Positions 8,642-17,129 of a DNA stretch of 64,000 bases are shown one piece after another; positions within the stretch are counted from its first letter, which is position 1, and every line of letters starts with the position of its first letter. The stretch covers positions 1,178,001 through 1,242,000 of the forward strand of contig CBDDBK010000002.1 in the NCBI GenBank assembly GCA_965225715.1, given 5' to 3'. Origin of the DNA: CBDDBK01 sp965225715 (lineage in GTDB: Bacteria > Bacteroidota > Bacteroidia > Cytophagales > Flammeovirgaceae). The notes below the pieces were generated by a model, which ran no database searches, was not told the origin of the DNA, and saw nothing but the letters and a program-made list of their open reading frames with translations. The position numbers were made by a program, and so were the translations under genes.

Positions 8642-11600
8642 ATGAATGTACGAATTATTAGTCAAATAATCCTATTATTTTTTGTTTTTCTACTCTTTCC
8701 AGAGTTAAAAGCTCAACAGAGCCTTTCGGGAAAGGTTATAGATAAAGAAACGGGAGAGGCACTACCTGGTGTTAATGTTGTGATCAAAGGCACGTCTATA
8801 GGCAGCGTTACAGATTTAGACGGAAATTATAAACTTGCTGTCGGAGATCGGGCTGACACGGTAATTTTGGTTTTTACCTACGTTGGTTATAAAAGTGTGG
8901 AAGTTACTTTAGGTAGTCAAAGCACTATAGATATAGCTTTAGAAAGTGAAGAGGATTTATTAGATGAAATTGTAGTTGTTGGATACGGGATAGAGAAGCG
9001 AAAAGTTTCTACTGCGGCTACTTCTTTGGTAAAAGCTGAAAGTATAGAAAAGTTACCAATATTAAGGACGGAGCAGGCTTTACAAGGACAAGTAGCAGGT
9101 GTGAGTGTTTCTCAAAATTCAGGTGCCCCCGGATCAAATTTAAGTGTTCTGATTAGAGGGGTTAACTCTTTTGGAAATACGCAACCTTTATTTGTGGTGG
9201 ATGGTGTACCCACAGGAGGTATAGACTTTTTAGCGCCCGATGATATAGAACGGATTGATGTACTTAAAGATGGAGCTTCTGCTGCTATATACGGAATACT
9301 TGGTGCCTCTAATGGAGTTGTTTTGATCACAACAAAAAAAGGAAAAAAAGATCGCTTTGACGTTAACTATTCTGGTTATTATGGTATTCAAGAACAACAA
9401 AGAAAAGTAGAATTGTTAAACGGATCTCAATATAATGAATTATACAGTTTTGGAACTCCCTTAGCACTTGGAAGATCAGAAAGTTTTGATACCGACTGGC
9501 AAGAAGCAATCATCGGACAAGCTCCAATTACCAACCATAATCTTACTCTTTCTGGTGGTAAAGACAATGATACTTATTTATTTGGATTAAATTACTACGA
9601 TCAATTTGGGATTGTTGGAGCAGGTTCTGCTTTAGATAAATCCCAAAATGAGAAGTCCCGGCACAAACGAATCACTTTTCGTTCTAACGCAAGTGTACAA
9701 CTCAACAAACGTATGAGTTTGACTGTTAATCTGCAATTAGGGTATAGCCAAAATAGAACTTTACCTCAAAATCAAGACTTTGGTTCAATCATACCACTTA
9801 TTTTAAATTCCTCACCTGCTGTTCCAATTTATGATGTAGACCAATTTGATAATAATGGTATGCTTGTATATGAAGGTAGCGGAGATCCTTTTTTTGATAC
9901 AAGGGTAAACCCAGATTTAAGTAATCCTGTATCTCGAATTTTAAATCACAACCAAAAATACAACCGATTCAGAACCTTTGATAATATCAGCTTTAATTAT
10001 GAAATTATAGATGGGTTAAAATTCTTTGTCAATGGAAATTTAGATTTTTCTGAGGATAATCAGCAAATATTTACGCCAAGATATAGTTTTATATCCCAAG
10101 GCCAATCGCTTGATAACAGGATAGCTAATTCTTTTACAGAACAACGTTTTCGATTTTTCAACAGGACAGTACAATCCACCTTTTCCTATGAAAGACAGAT
10201 ACAGGATCACTTTTTTAAAGTATTAGTAGGCTATGCTGCCCATGAAGCTAATTATGAAGAATTAAATGCAGGGAATAATTCTATTGCTATCAATAATTTT
10301 GATGGGGCTAACTTAGGTTTAGGGCAAGGTACCATTGAGGATCAAACAAATGGTAATGCTATAACCGAATACACTCGCTTATCGTATTTTGCAAGATTGA
10401 GTTATAATTACAAGGAACGCTATTCATTTACATCTAATTTTAGAATAGATGGCTCATCTCGCTTAGGATCTGAAAATAGATATGGAACTTTCCTTTCTGC
10501 CTCATCAGCTTGGATCATTTCTGAAGAAAACTTTTTTCAAGAAGCCTCTTTTGCTGTTAATGATATTGTTAGTTTTGCAAAATTACGTTTAAGTACTGCG
10601 GTAATAGGAAATGACAATATCCCTGAATATGGCTTTGTAACCCAAGTTAACTCAGGATTCCCATATGTTTTTGGACCTGGTACTGGCGAAAATCAAATAC
10701 AAGGGGCTTCTGCTGGGGTTGTAGCTAATGAAGAGATTTCTTTTGAACGAACACTTCACTACGATGCTGGTTTGGAGCTGGGTTTTTTTAATAATCGCTT
10801 GTATGTCAATACAGATGTTTTTTATAAAGAAGGCCGAGATCTGTTGGTTGAAAATACACCTGTTCCACCTCAGTTGGGTTTAACAGGACCCACAACCAAT
10901 TTGGCAACTGTATCTAACCAGGGTGTAGAGGTAGAAGTTAAATATCAGGGAGAATACAGAGATTTTAAGTACAGCGTTTCAGGAAACTTTACCTATATAA
11001 AAAATGAAGTACTTGATGTCGACTTGCCCGGTGAACAATCAGAATCTTTTTTCATATCTGCTGGTAACCTTTTTCATCTTACAGGAAACAATGCCGTGTC
11101 AAGGACTCAAATTGAATCGCCTATAGCTGCATTTTTTGGCTATGAAACCCTCGGCATTTTCCAAGATGTTTTTGAAGTAAGAGACTATGTAGATGCAGAG
11201 GGAAATCAAATTCAAGAAAATGCTCAGCCGGGTGATTTTAAATTTAGAGATGTCAATGGAGATGGAATGATTACCCCAGAAGGTGATGTAACCATGATAG
11301 GTAAGCCAACTCCAGACTTTCTATTTGGAATGACTATTAACCTAAGTTATAAAAATTTTGATTTTTCTGTCCTTGCTCAAGGAAGTGCAGGTAATGATGT
11401 ATATAGAGGCTATGCAGGTTATGGTTTTGGACCGTTTAATCCTTCTATTGAAGTCTTGGAGGCTTGGAATGGTTCGGGTACTTCTAATACCGTTCCTGCT
11501 CTTTCAAGTAATCCTGCCACTCAGTTACTTAATCCTAATAACCGATCCAATTCAGACTATTTTGTTGAAGATGCTTCTTTCCTAAAAATACGAAATATTC

Positions 11601-11827
11601 AATTGGGTTATAGTATACCTTCAAAAATATTGGATAGGGCTAAAATCAAAGGTTTACGCTTTCATATAGCTGTTCAAAACGCTTTTACCTTTACCAAGTA
11701 TAGTGGCTTAGATCCTGAAGTAGGATCTGATTTTGGGGATAATGGAAGATCACTGGCTATTGGAATAGACAGAGGTTTTTATCCCGCTGCCCGCACGTAT
11801 ATTTTTGGTTTAAAACTTAACTTGTAG
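8642..11827 (+). CDS. susC: SusC-like TonB-dependent glycan receptor
   Basis: Outer-membrane importer of 1061 residues, the usual SusC length. Domain order: signal peptide ending LKAQ; CarboxypepD_reg-like domain (GKVIDKETGEALPGVNVVIKG, residues about 30-110); TonB box region (DEIVVVGYG); plug (QALQGQVAGVSV, LFVVDGV, IERIDVLKDGASAAIYG, NGVVLITTKKG); and a long beta barrel ending GLKLNL. SusC works with the SusD lipoprotein, which caps the barrel, and TonB-ExbBD drives import of oligosaccharides. susD follows 52 bp downstream in the same operon. Substrate is inferred as beta-1,3-glucan from the GH16 genes of the locus. Confidence 0.95.
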   Translation: MNVRIISQIILLFFVFLLFPELKAQQSLSGKVIDKETGEALPGVNVVIKGTSIGSVTDLDGNYKLAVGDRADTVILVFTYVGYKSVEVTLGSQSTIDIALESEEDLLDEIVVVGYGIEKRKVSTAATSLVKAESIEKLPILRTEQALQGQVAGVSVSQNSGAPGSNLSVLIRGVNSFGNTQPLFVVDGVPTGGIDFLAPDDIERIDVLKDGASAAIYGILGASNGVVLITTKKGKKDRFDVNYSGYYGIQEQQRKVELLNGSQYNELYSFGTPLALGRSESFDTDWQEAIIGQAPITNHNLTLSGGKDNDTYLFGLNYYDQFGIVGAGSALDKSQNEKSRHKRITFRSNASVQLNKRMSLTVNLQLGYSQNRTLPQNQDFGSIIPLILNSSPAVPIYDVDQFDNNGMLVYEGSGDPFFDTRVNPDLSNPVSRILNHNQKYNRFRTFDNISFNYEIIDGLKFFVNGNLDFSEDNQQIFTPRYSFISQGQSLDNRIANSFTEQRFRFFNRTVQSTFSYERQIQDHFFKVLVGYAAHEANYEELNAGNNSIAINNFDGANLGLGQGTIEDQTNGNAITEYTRLSYFARLSYNYKERYSFTSNFRIDGSSRLGSENRYGTFLSASSAWIISEENFFQEASFAVNDIVSFAKLRLSTAVIGNDNIPEYGFVTQVNSGFPYVFGPGTGENQIQGASAGVVANEEISFERTLHYDAGLELGFFNNRLYVNTDVFYKEGRDLLVENTPVPPQLGLTGPTTNLATVSNQGVEVEVKYQGEYRDFKYSVSGNFTYIKNEVLDVDLPGEQSESFFISAGNLFHLTGNNAVSRTQIESPIAAFFGYETLGIFQDVFEVRDYVDAEGNQIQENAQPGDFKFRDVNGDGMITPEGDVTMIGKPTPDFLFGMTINLSYKNFDFSVLAQGSAGNDVYRGYAGYGFGPFNPSIEVLEAWNGSGTSNTVPALSSNPATQLLNPNNRSNSDYFVEDASFLKIRNIQLGYSIPSKILDRAKIKGLRFHIAVQNAFTFTKYSGLDPEVGSDFGDNGRSLAIGIDRGFYPAARTYIFGLKLNL

Positions 11828-11879
11828 CATACACAACATTTTAGTTTATTCTTGTAATTAAATAAAAAATTAAATTAAC

Positions 11880-13496
11880 ATGAAAAAAAGTCTTTTTTTT
11901 ATCCTTATTCTTTTACTGGCGACCTGTCAGGATGATTTTATAGATAGGCAACCCATTACCTCTATTACTAGTTCTAATTTTTTCCAAACAGAAGCTGATG
12001 CATTATCAGCAGTAGTCGCTATTTACGATGTTTTGCAGTTTGAATTTGACGGAAGTGACGTGGCGCTTACTTCCGTACCCAGTGAATCGTATGTTTCTGC
12101 TGGTCTTTACCACTTGGGCGATTTTGTGTCTGATGACGTTTTGAAAGGTGGAAATAGTGATGCTGACCTTCAAGATGTATTTTTATTTAGCAACTTTGAA
12201 GGGAATAGTGCTTCAGGTTCAGTGTTGGCAGTTTGGAATACCAATTATCAAGGTATAGCTCGATCAAATTTTGCAATAGAAGGGATTACTCCACTAGATG
12301 AAAGTATCTTTTCAAGTCCTGAGTTAAAAGCTCGTTTTATTGCCGAAGCCCGCTTTTTACGTGCTTTTTATTACTTTAATCTGGTTAAAGTTTTTGGAGG
12401 TGTTGTTTTGTTTAGGCAAACGCCGGTCCCCTCTGAATACAACAGCCCTAGGAGCAGTGTAGAAGAGTGTTGGACCTTTATAGAAAATGAGTTAAGCGAA
12501 TCAGCTGCAGATTTACCCCGTAAATCTGAATTAACATTAGATAGTTACGGACGCGTTACTTGGGGAGCAGCCATGAGTTTTTTGGCAAGATCGCATTTAT
12601 ACCAACAAGACTATGCCGCTGCTAAAACAGCTGCTCAAGCTGTTATCAACTCAGGGGAGTATAGTTTAATAGATAATTACCAAACTGTTTTTGAAGTTGC
12701 AGGAGAACATGGAGATGGTTCTATTTTTGAAGTTAATTTTTCAAGTGAACTTTCTCCGGGTGGATGGCCTCCAAACACAAGCCAAGGTACTATTTTGCAT
12801 ACTTGGTTTAGATGTCGAGGTACTTGTGCAGGAGCTGACATAGGTTGGTCCTTTGGAATTCCCACTCAAGATTTATACGATGAGTTTGAAATAAATGATG
12901 CCCGCCGTGGAGCCACAATTATAGCCGATGGAGATGTGGTTTATGGACAAACAGCTACTACAAGTCATGCTTATACTCTCCAAATTAGTCCAAACGGCTA
13001 TCATAACCGTAAATTTAGACTTCGACCAGAAGAAGAACCCAGAGCTATAGGGGTAGCCGGTGATCCTCAAAATGCCGCAGCACCCATTAATTTGCGTCTC
13101 ATGCGTTATGCCGATGTTTTATTGGTCTATGCCGAAGCTTCTGCTCGCACTGGAGATGAAGCCGGTGCTTTAGACGCTTTGAATCAGGTTCGAACCCGAG
13201 CGAGAAACTTTGCCGTATTGCAAAATCCAAGTTTAGCTGGAAATAATACCGTATTGCCCGATAGAACGTCTAACGGAGAGCAACTTATCGATGATATATT
13301 GCATGAACGCCGAGTAGAATTGGCTATGGAAGGGCATCGCTTTTTTGATCTGGCAAGAAGACCAAATGGGGCAGGTTCTACGATGAGAGCTTTTGGAAAA
13401 ACAAATTTTGATGATGGGGTTCATAACCTTTTTCCAATACCTATCTCTGCTATTAACACTACTGGAGGTGCTGTTGTTCAAAATCCTGGTTACTAA
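11880..13496 (+). CDS. susD: SusD-like glycan-binding surface lipoprotein
   Basis: A 538-residue RagB/SusD family protein that forms the lid on SusC and binds incoming glycan at the cell surface. The lipobox LLATC gives a lipidated cysteine at residue 16, followed by QDD, an acidic context compatible with surface export of Bacteroidota lipoproteins. Helical TPR-like regions include RFIAEARFLRAFYYFNLVKVFGG. The C-terminal signature is RLMRYADVLLVYAEA, LNQVRTRA, ILHERRVELAMEGHRFFDLARR and LFPIP. It is paired with the upstream susC. Confidence 0.95.
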   Translation: MKKSLFFILILLLATCQDDFIDRQPITSITSSNFFQTEADALSAVVAIYDVLQFEFDGSDVALTSVPSESYVSAGLYHLGDFVSDDVLKGGNSDADLQDVFLFSNFEGNSASGSVLAVWNTNYQGIARSNFAIEGITPLDESIFSSPELKARFIAEARFLRAFYYFNLVKVFGGVVLFRQTPVPSEYNSPRSSVEECWTFIENELSESAADLPRKSELTLDSYGRVTWGAAMSFLARSHLYQQDYAAAKTAAQAVINSGEYSLIDNYQTVFEVAGEHGDGSIFEVNFSSELSPGGWPPNTSQGTILHTWFRCRGTCAGADIGWSFGIPTQDLYDEFEINDARRGATIIADGDVVYGQTATTSHAYTLQISPNGYHNRKFRLRPEEEPRAIGVAGDPQNAAAPINLRLMRYADVLLVYAEASARTGDEAGALDALNQVRTRARNFAVLQNPSLAGNNTVLPDRTSNGEQLIDDILHERRVELAMEGHRFFDLARRPNGAGSTMRAFGKTNFDDGVHNLFPIPISAINTTGGAVVQNPGY

Positions 13497-13786
13497 AAGA
13501 ATTGGATTTTTTGATAATTCTTTGAAAATATTGTTTAACTTCCAAAAAAAATAATTTGGAATGATTATACGTATATAATTTTTTATAAAATTCAAAACCA
13601 AATCTTTAAAATATAATTATTAACCCAAAATAATTGATTAGTGGATAATTGTATACCTTTTGAATTTTAAACTGTATACTTTTAAGATTCTATCCATTGC
13701 CCACTATCAATTTAACTTCTATTTCTTAAAACTTGGAAAACTGACTTTATATTTTATTAATTAATCTAAATTAAGTTTTATTTATT
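13497..13786. other. intergenic region after susD
   Basis: About 290 bp of AT-rich sequence between susD and the PKD lipoprotein gene. No hairpin terminator or clear promoter was seen, so readthrough from susCD into the next gene remains possible. Confidence 0.35.
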
Positions 13787-15841
13787 ATGCATAAATTTAT
13801 TCATGTTTTATCGACGCTATTTTGTTTGTCGTTGCTAATGCTGGCTGGTAGTTGTAAAGATGACCCTGTAACTCCTGCTGCTACTAATCCGGAGGCTGGT
13901 TTTACATTTACCGCTGATTTTTTAGAAGTTACTTTTACAAATACATCCACTAACGCGACTAGTTATAGTTGGGATTTTGGAGATGGTGCAACACCCGCTA
14001 CATCTACTTCAGAAGGACCTGTAACAGTCACTTATGCCGCTGCCGGAACTTATCAAGTTTCTTTGCAGGCTACCGGTGCTTCAGGTACTACACCAAATAC
14101 ATTCACTGTGCAAGTTACTGTTGAGGCGGTACCACCAACTGTCACCAATGCAAGTTTTACGGTTGAGGTTGATACTTTAACGGCTATTTTTACGAATACC
14201 TCTGAAAATGCGACCAGTTACAGTTGGGATTTTGGCGTAGAGGGAATAGATACTGATGTATCTACTGATGAAAGCCCAACCTATACTTATCCCGCCACTG
14301 GTACTTATGAGGTTATTTTGATAGCTACAGGTGCTAATAATTCTGATTCGGATACCATGCAAGTTGAAGTTACCGGGGCTGCTGCAGAACTTACAGGATT
14401 GGACTCGTTAAAAGAATTATTAGCAGGAACAACCAACAAAAAATGGATTTTACAACGTTCTGGAACGGCTTTAGGTGTCGGACCAAACCGAGATGATAAT
14501 GAATGGTTTGCTTTGAGTGGTGCTGATTTAGGCAACAGACCTTGTGTTCTTGATGATGAATATGTTTTTTATACTGATGGCAGGTTTAAAAATGATACAA
14601 AAGGTACAGCTTGGGTGAGTGGTAGTACTGGTACGGTTCCTGCATGGAGTGCATCTAGTGTTGGAGTTGAAACATGTCATGACGAAACAGAAGCAGGATT
14701 ATTTACAAGTGCTAACGGAGTAGATTTTAGTGCTTATGCCAACGGAGGATCTTATACTTTTGAAGTGGATAGCACGGATGACGGAACGCTTACTGTAAAA
14801 TTATTAGGTGCTGGTGCATATATTGGTTTATTGGATAGGAATAACACAGGGAATTTGGGACCAGATGGACCTGTACCAACTGAACTTAACTTTGATGTTT
14901 CTGGTATGGCAGATGGCGAAAGTATAGATTCAATTATTTTGAGTATACCTATAAATGGTGGTGGGGATGGCTATTGGAATTACTATCTCGTAAGCTACGC
15001 CAATGATGCTGATATCCCAGATGTACCCAGTGCTGAACCAAGTGCAAGTTTTACTTCTGCTGCGGATATGACCAATGATCTAATGTATACTTTTACCAAT
15101 ACATCTACAAATGCTACGAGTTACAGTTGGGATTTTGGAGATGGTACGGGTACATCTACCGATGAAAACCCAACTTATACGTATGCCGCTGCAGGTAGCT
15201 ATGATGTTGAATTAACAGCTACCGGTGCTTCAGGTACTACGCCTAGCATTTTTACTGTGACTGTCCTAGCAGGTACTCCACCCATCACATCAGGTACCAT
15301 TTTTGATTTTGAATCTGCTGATCAGGCGCCTTCATTTACAAGTTTTGGAGCTGGAGGTGATGCTAGCAATGCCAGTACTATAACTGTCAGTAAGGTTGTT
15401 AATTCATCTAAAACTGCTCCTAATGTATCTGACTCAGCTTATCAAATTGCGCAAGATGCCATGGTACGACCTTGGGCTGGTATCTCAAATGACTTAGGAA
15501 ATGTTATAAGTTTTGATGGTTCTGATTCAACTTTTTCAATTTCTGTTTATACAGGAGATTCACCAGTGGGAGCAGAAGTTAGATTAAAATTCGAACAAGT
15601 TGGAACGTCTGCTAATAGTATAGAGGCTTGGGATACCATTAGTGCTCAAAATACTTGGGAGGTTTTGACATTTGATTTTCGTGCTGCCAATTCTGACAAA
15701 ACACTAAAAGGTGATCATGGTGTTATTTCTAATGTTTATGGTTTGATGGCTTTATTTTTTGATTTTCAACCTGGACATGATGATCTTAAACCAAATGCTT
15801 CAACTTGGCTTTTTGATGATATTGAATTAAATTCTAATTAG
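13787..15841 (+). CDS. PKD-domain surface lipoprotein of the PUL
   Basis: A 684-residue lipoprotein with no catalytic domain; probably a surface glycan-binding protein (SusE/F-like role). The lipobox LAGSC puts the lipidated Cys at residue 23, followed by KDD. Visible modules: PKD domains at about 35-110, 120-195 and 420-495 (each with SYSWDFG), and a lipocalin-like domain at about 205-410 (KKWILQRSG, CVLDDEYVFYTDGRF, LGAGAYIGLL). A C-terminal beta-rich module lies at about 505-684 (FDFE, WAGIS, WEVLTFDF). The lipocalin-like domain recurs in the larger GH16 protein and the C-terminal module recurs twice in the lipoprotein at 18249. A rho-independent terminator follows directly. Confidence 0.85.
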   Translation: MHKFIHVLSTLFCLSLLMLAGSCKDDPVTPAATNPEAGFTFTADFLEVTFTNTSTNATSYSWDFGDGATPATSTSEGPVTVTYAAAGTYQVSLQATGASGTTPNTFTVQVTVEAVPPTVTNASFTVEVDTLTAIFTNTSENATSYSWDFGVEGIDTDVSTDESPTYTYPATGTYEVILIATGANNSDSDTMQVEVTGAAAELTGLDSLKELLAGTTNKKWILQRSGTALGVGPNRDDNEWFALSGADLGNRPCVLDDEYVFYTDGRFKNDTKGTAWVSGSTGTVPAWSASSVGVETCHDETEAGLFTSANGVDFSAYANGGSYTFEVDSTDDGTLTVKLLGAGAYIGLLDRNNTGNLGPDGPVPTELNFDVSGMADGESIDSIILSIPINGGGDGYWNYYLVSYANDADIPDVPSAEPSASFTSAADMTNDLMYTFTNTSTNATSYSWDFGDGTGTSTDENPTYTYAAAGSYDVELTATGASGTTPSIFTVTVLAGTPPITSGTIFDFESADQAPSFTSFGAGGDASNASTITVSKVVNSSKTAPNVSDSAYQIAQDAMVRPWAGISNDLGNVISFDGSDSTFSISVYTGDSPVGAEVRLKFEQVGTSANSIEAWDTISAQNTWEVLTFDFRAANSDKTLKGDHGVISNVYGLMALFFDFQPGHDDLKPNASTWLFDDIELNSN

Positions 15842-15861
15842 TAATTTTTCTAATGCTTTTA

Positions 15862-15898
15862 CCTGCCAAGCCTTATTTTAGCTTGGTAGGTTTTTTTT
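15862..15898 (+). terminator. rho-independent terminator after the PKD lipoprotein
   Basis: A 10-bp stem, CCTGCCAAGC pairing with GCTTGGTAGG (one G-U pair), with a 9-nt loop, followed by eight T residues. It sits 20 bp after the stop codon of the PKD lipoprotein, so the susC-susD-PKD transcript probably ends here and the genes beyond the rpn pair need another promoter or readthrough. Confidence 0.9.
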
Positions 15899-16040
15899 AT
15901 AAACCCTTAAAAAAACTTTGTATTTAGGCTGTTTAATTTATGAAATATTGCTTCAAATAAGTTGCTCCAATTTAAAAGGTATAGGTTTTTTTGTTATTTA
16001 AAAGAAAATATTTACTATGTGTTTTATGTCTCTGTTAGTT

Positions 16041-16110
16041 TGTCACTTGAAAAAAGAATTTTTAGAGGCTTTAATACATTGGTTTTGAAAATAATATAGC
16101 ACTGCTATAA
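16041..16110 (+). repeat. dispersed ~90-bp intergenic repeat, copy A
   Basis: Carries the family core CACTTGAAAAAAGAATTTTT-AGAGG, then CATTGGTTTTGAAAAT and a 3' end AGCACTGCTATA; the segment between them is shortened compared with other copies. It ends 7 bp before the start codon of the first rpn gene. Confidence 0.7.
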
Positions 16111-16117
16111 AAAAGAT

Positions 16118-17005
16118 ATGACGGAGAAAAAGAACAAAGAAAAAAGGAATCAAGAAACCCAAAGACATAGTCGCTTCGATTGGCTTTTCAAAGAAAACAT
16201 CAAAGATTTTTTCTTTCCACTTCTTACTAAGCAATTGAATATTAAAATTTTGGATTCTAAAATTTTAGATCCCCAAATTCATAAAACTTTGCTTGTCAAG
16301 CGAGAAGTAGATTTTCTTTGTGAAATTAAAACGCCCACTGGGCAAAAACTGCTTCATATAGAATTTCAAAGCAAAAATGAGCCAAAGATGCTCAACCGTA
16401 TCGGAGAATACCACGGCTTTTTGGTAAAAAAATACAATTTGCCTATACATCATGTGGTTATTTACTTGGGGGCTAAAAAAGCTAGGATGTTGACGCAATT
16501 GGATACCAATAAGGTTTATCGTGGTTTTGATTTGATCGATTTATCGACTATAGATGCGCATACCTTGTTATCGGTAAAGCCTTCAAAATTAGCGCTTATC
16601 GTTCCTCTATGTGCTATAGACGAAAACAAAAAAGAAGCTATTTTAAAAAGGACTATTGGTCAATTGGAAGAACTTAGTTCTTCTGATCATGAATTTAGAG
16701 AAAACTTACACCGTTTGTTTTTATTGTCTGGGTTACGTCCTCAGTTAACTGATTTACTTTCTAAAATTATTGATACTATGCCTATTACTTTTGATATTGT
16801 AAAACACCCATTGTTCCAAAGAGGACAAGTGGCAGGTCTTGAAAAAGGAATTGAAAAAGGAATTGAAAAAGGAATTGAAAAAGGAAAAACAGAAGCTGTG
16901 CTCGGATTGCACCAAAAAGGTATTTCAACCATTATTATTGCTGAAGCTTTGGATATTTCTGAAAAAAAAGTTCAAGAAATTATAAAAATGGGGAGCAAGT
17001 ATTAA
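16118..17005 (+). CDS. Rpn family PD-(D/E)XK nuclease with four-residue C-terminal repeats (first copy)
   Basis: A 295-residue protein of the recombination-promoting nuclease / PD-(D/E)XK 'transposase' family. The nuclease core is visible: RFDWLFKE near the N-terminus, D65 in REVDF, and E82-x-Q84 in HIEFQSK, the usual D...ExQ/K metal site. The C-terminus has a GIEK repeat (three tandem copies of a 12-bp unit) followed by a small helical module, LHQKGISTIIIAEALDISEKKVQE. Known Rpn proteins act as DNA nucleases and in some cases as anti-phage toxins blocked by a separately translated C-terminal piece. An in-frame GTG at 16829, preceded by AGAGGA, is a candidate internal start. The last 148 bp before the terminal codons are identical to those in the neighbouring rpn gene. 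Confidence 0.85.
   Translation: MTEKKNKEKRNQETQRHSRFDWLFKENIKDFFFPLLTKQLNIKILDSKILDPQIHKTLLVKREVDFLCEIKTPTGQKLLHIEFQSKNEPKMLNRIGEYHGFLVKKYNLPIHHVVIYLGAKKARMLTQLDTNKVYRGFDLIDLSTIDAHTLLSVKPSKLALIVPLCAIDENKKEAILKRTIGQLEELSSSDHEFRENLHRLFLLSGLRPQLTDLLSKIIDTMPITFDIVKHPLFQRGQVAGLEKGIEKGIEKGIEKGKTEAVLGLHQKGISTIIIAEALDISEKKVQEIIKMGSKY
16829..17005 (+). CDS. possible internally initiated Rpn C-terminal fragment (antitoxin-like), hypothetical
   Basis: In-frame GTG at codon 238 of the upstream rpn gene, with AGAGGA ending 4 bp before it. It would yield about 58 residues: the GIEK repeats plus the LHQKGISTIIIAEAL module. In studied Rpn loci the small C-terminal protein is made from an internal start and inhibits the full-length nuclease. 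Here the site is only a sequence-based candidate, since Bacteroidota rely little on Shine-Dalgarno motifs. Confidence 0.35.
   Translation: MAGLEKGIEKGIEKGIEKGKTEAVLGLHQKGISTIIIAEALDISEKKVQEIIKMGSKY
16839..16986 (+). repeat. 148-bp exact repeat, copy 1 (rpn C-terminal module)
   Basis: Identical base for base to 17899-18046, at a constant offset of 1060 bp. It spans three 12-bp units (GGAATTGAAAAA) and the C-terminal helical module. The two genes differ almost completely upstream of this block and diverge again in the last few codons. Confidence 0.95.
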
Positions 17006-17129
17006 CTTTTTTGCCTAAAAAGCAGATGTCATTTAAAAAAATTGGAATGTAAATTATCTAATTATTAATAGGTTATTTAGTTTTTAAAACTTGAATTATG
17101 TTTAAAAGTTGTTGATTATAAATTTTATT

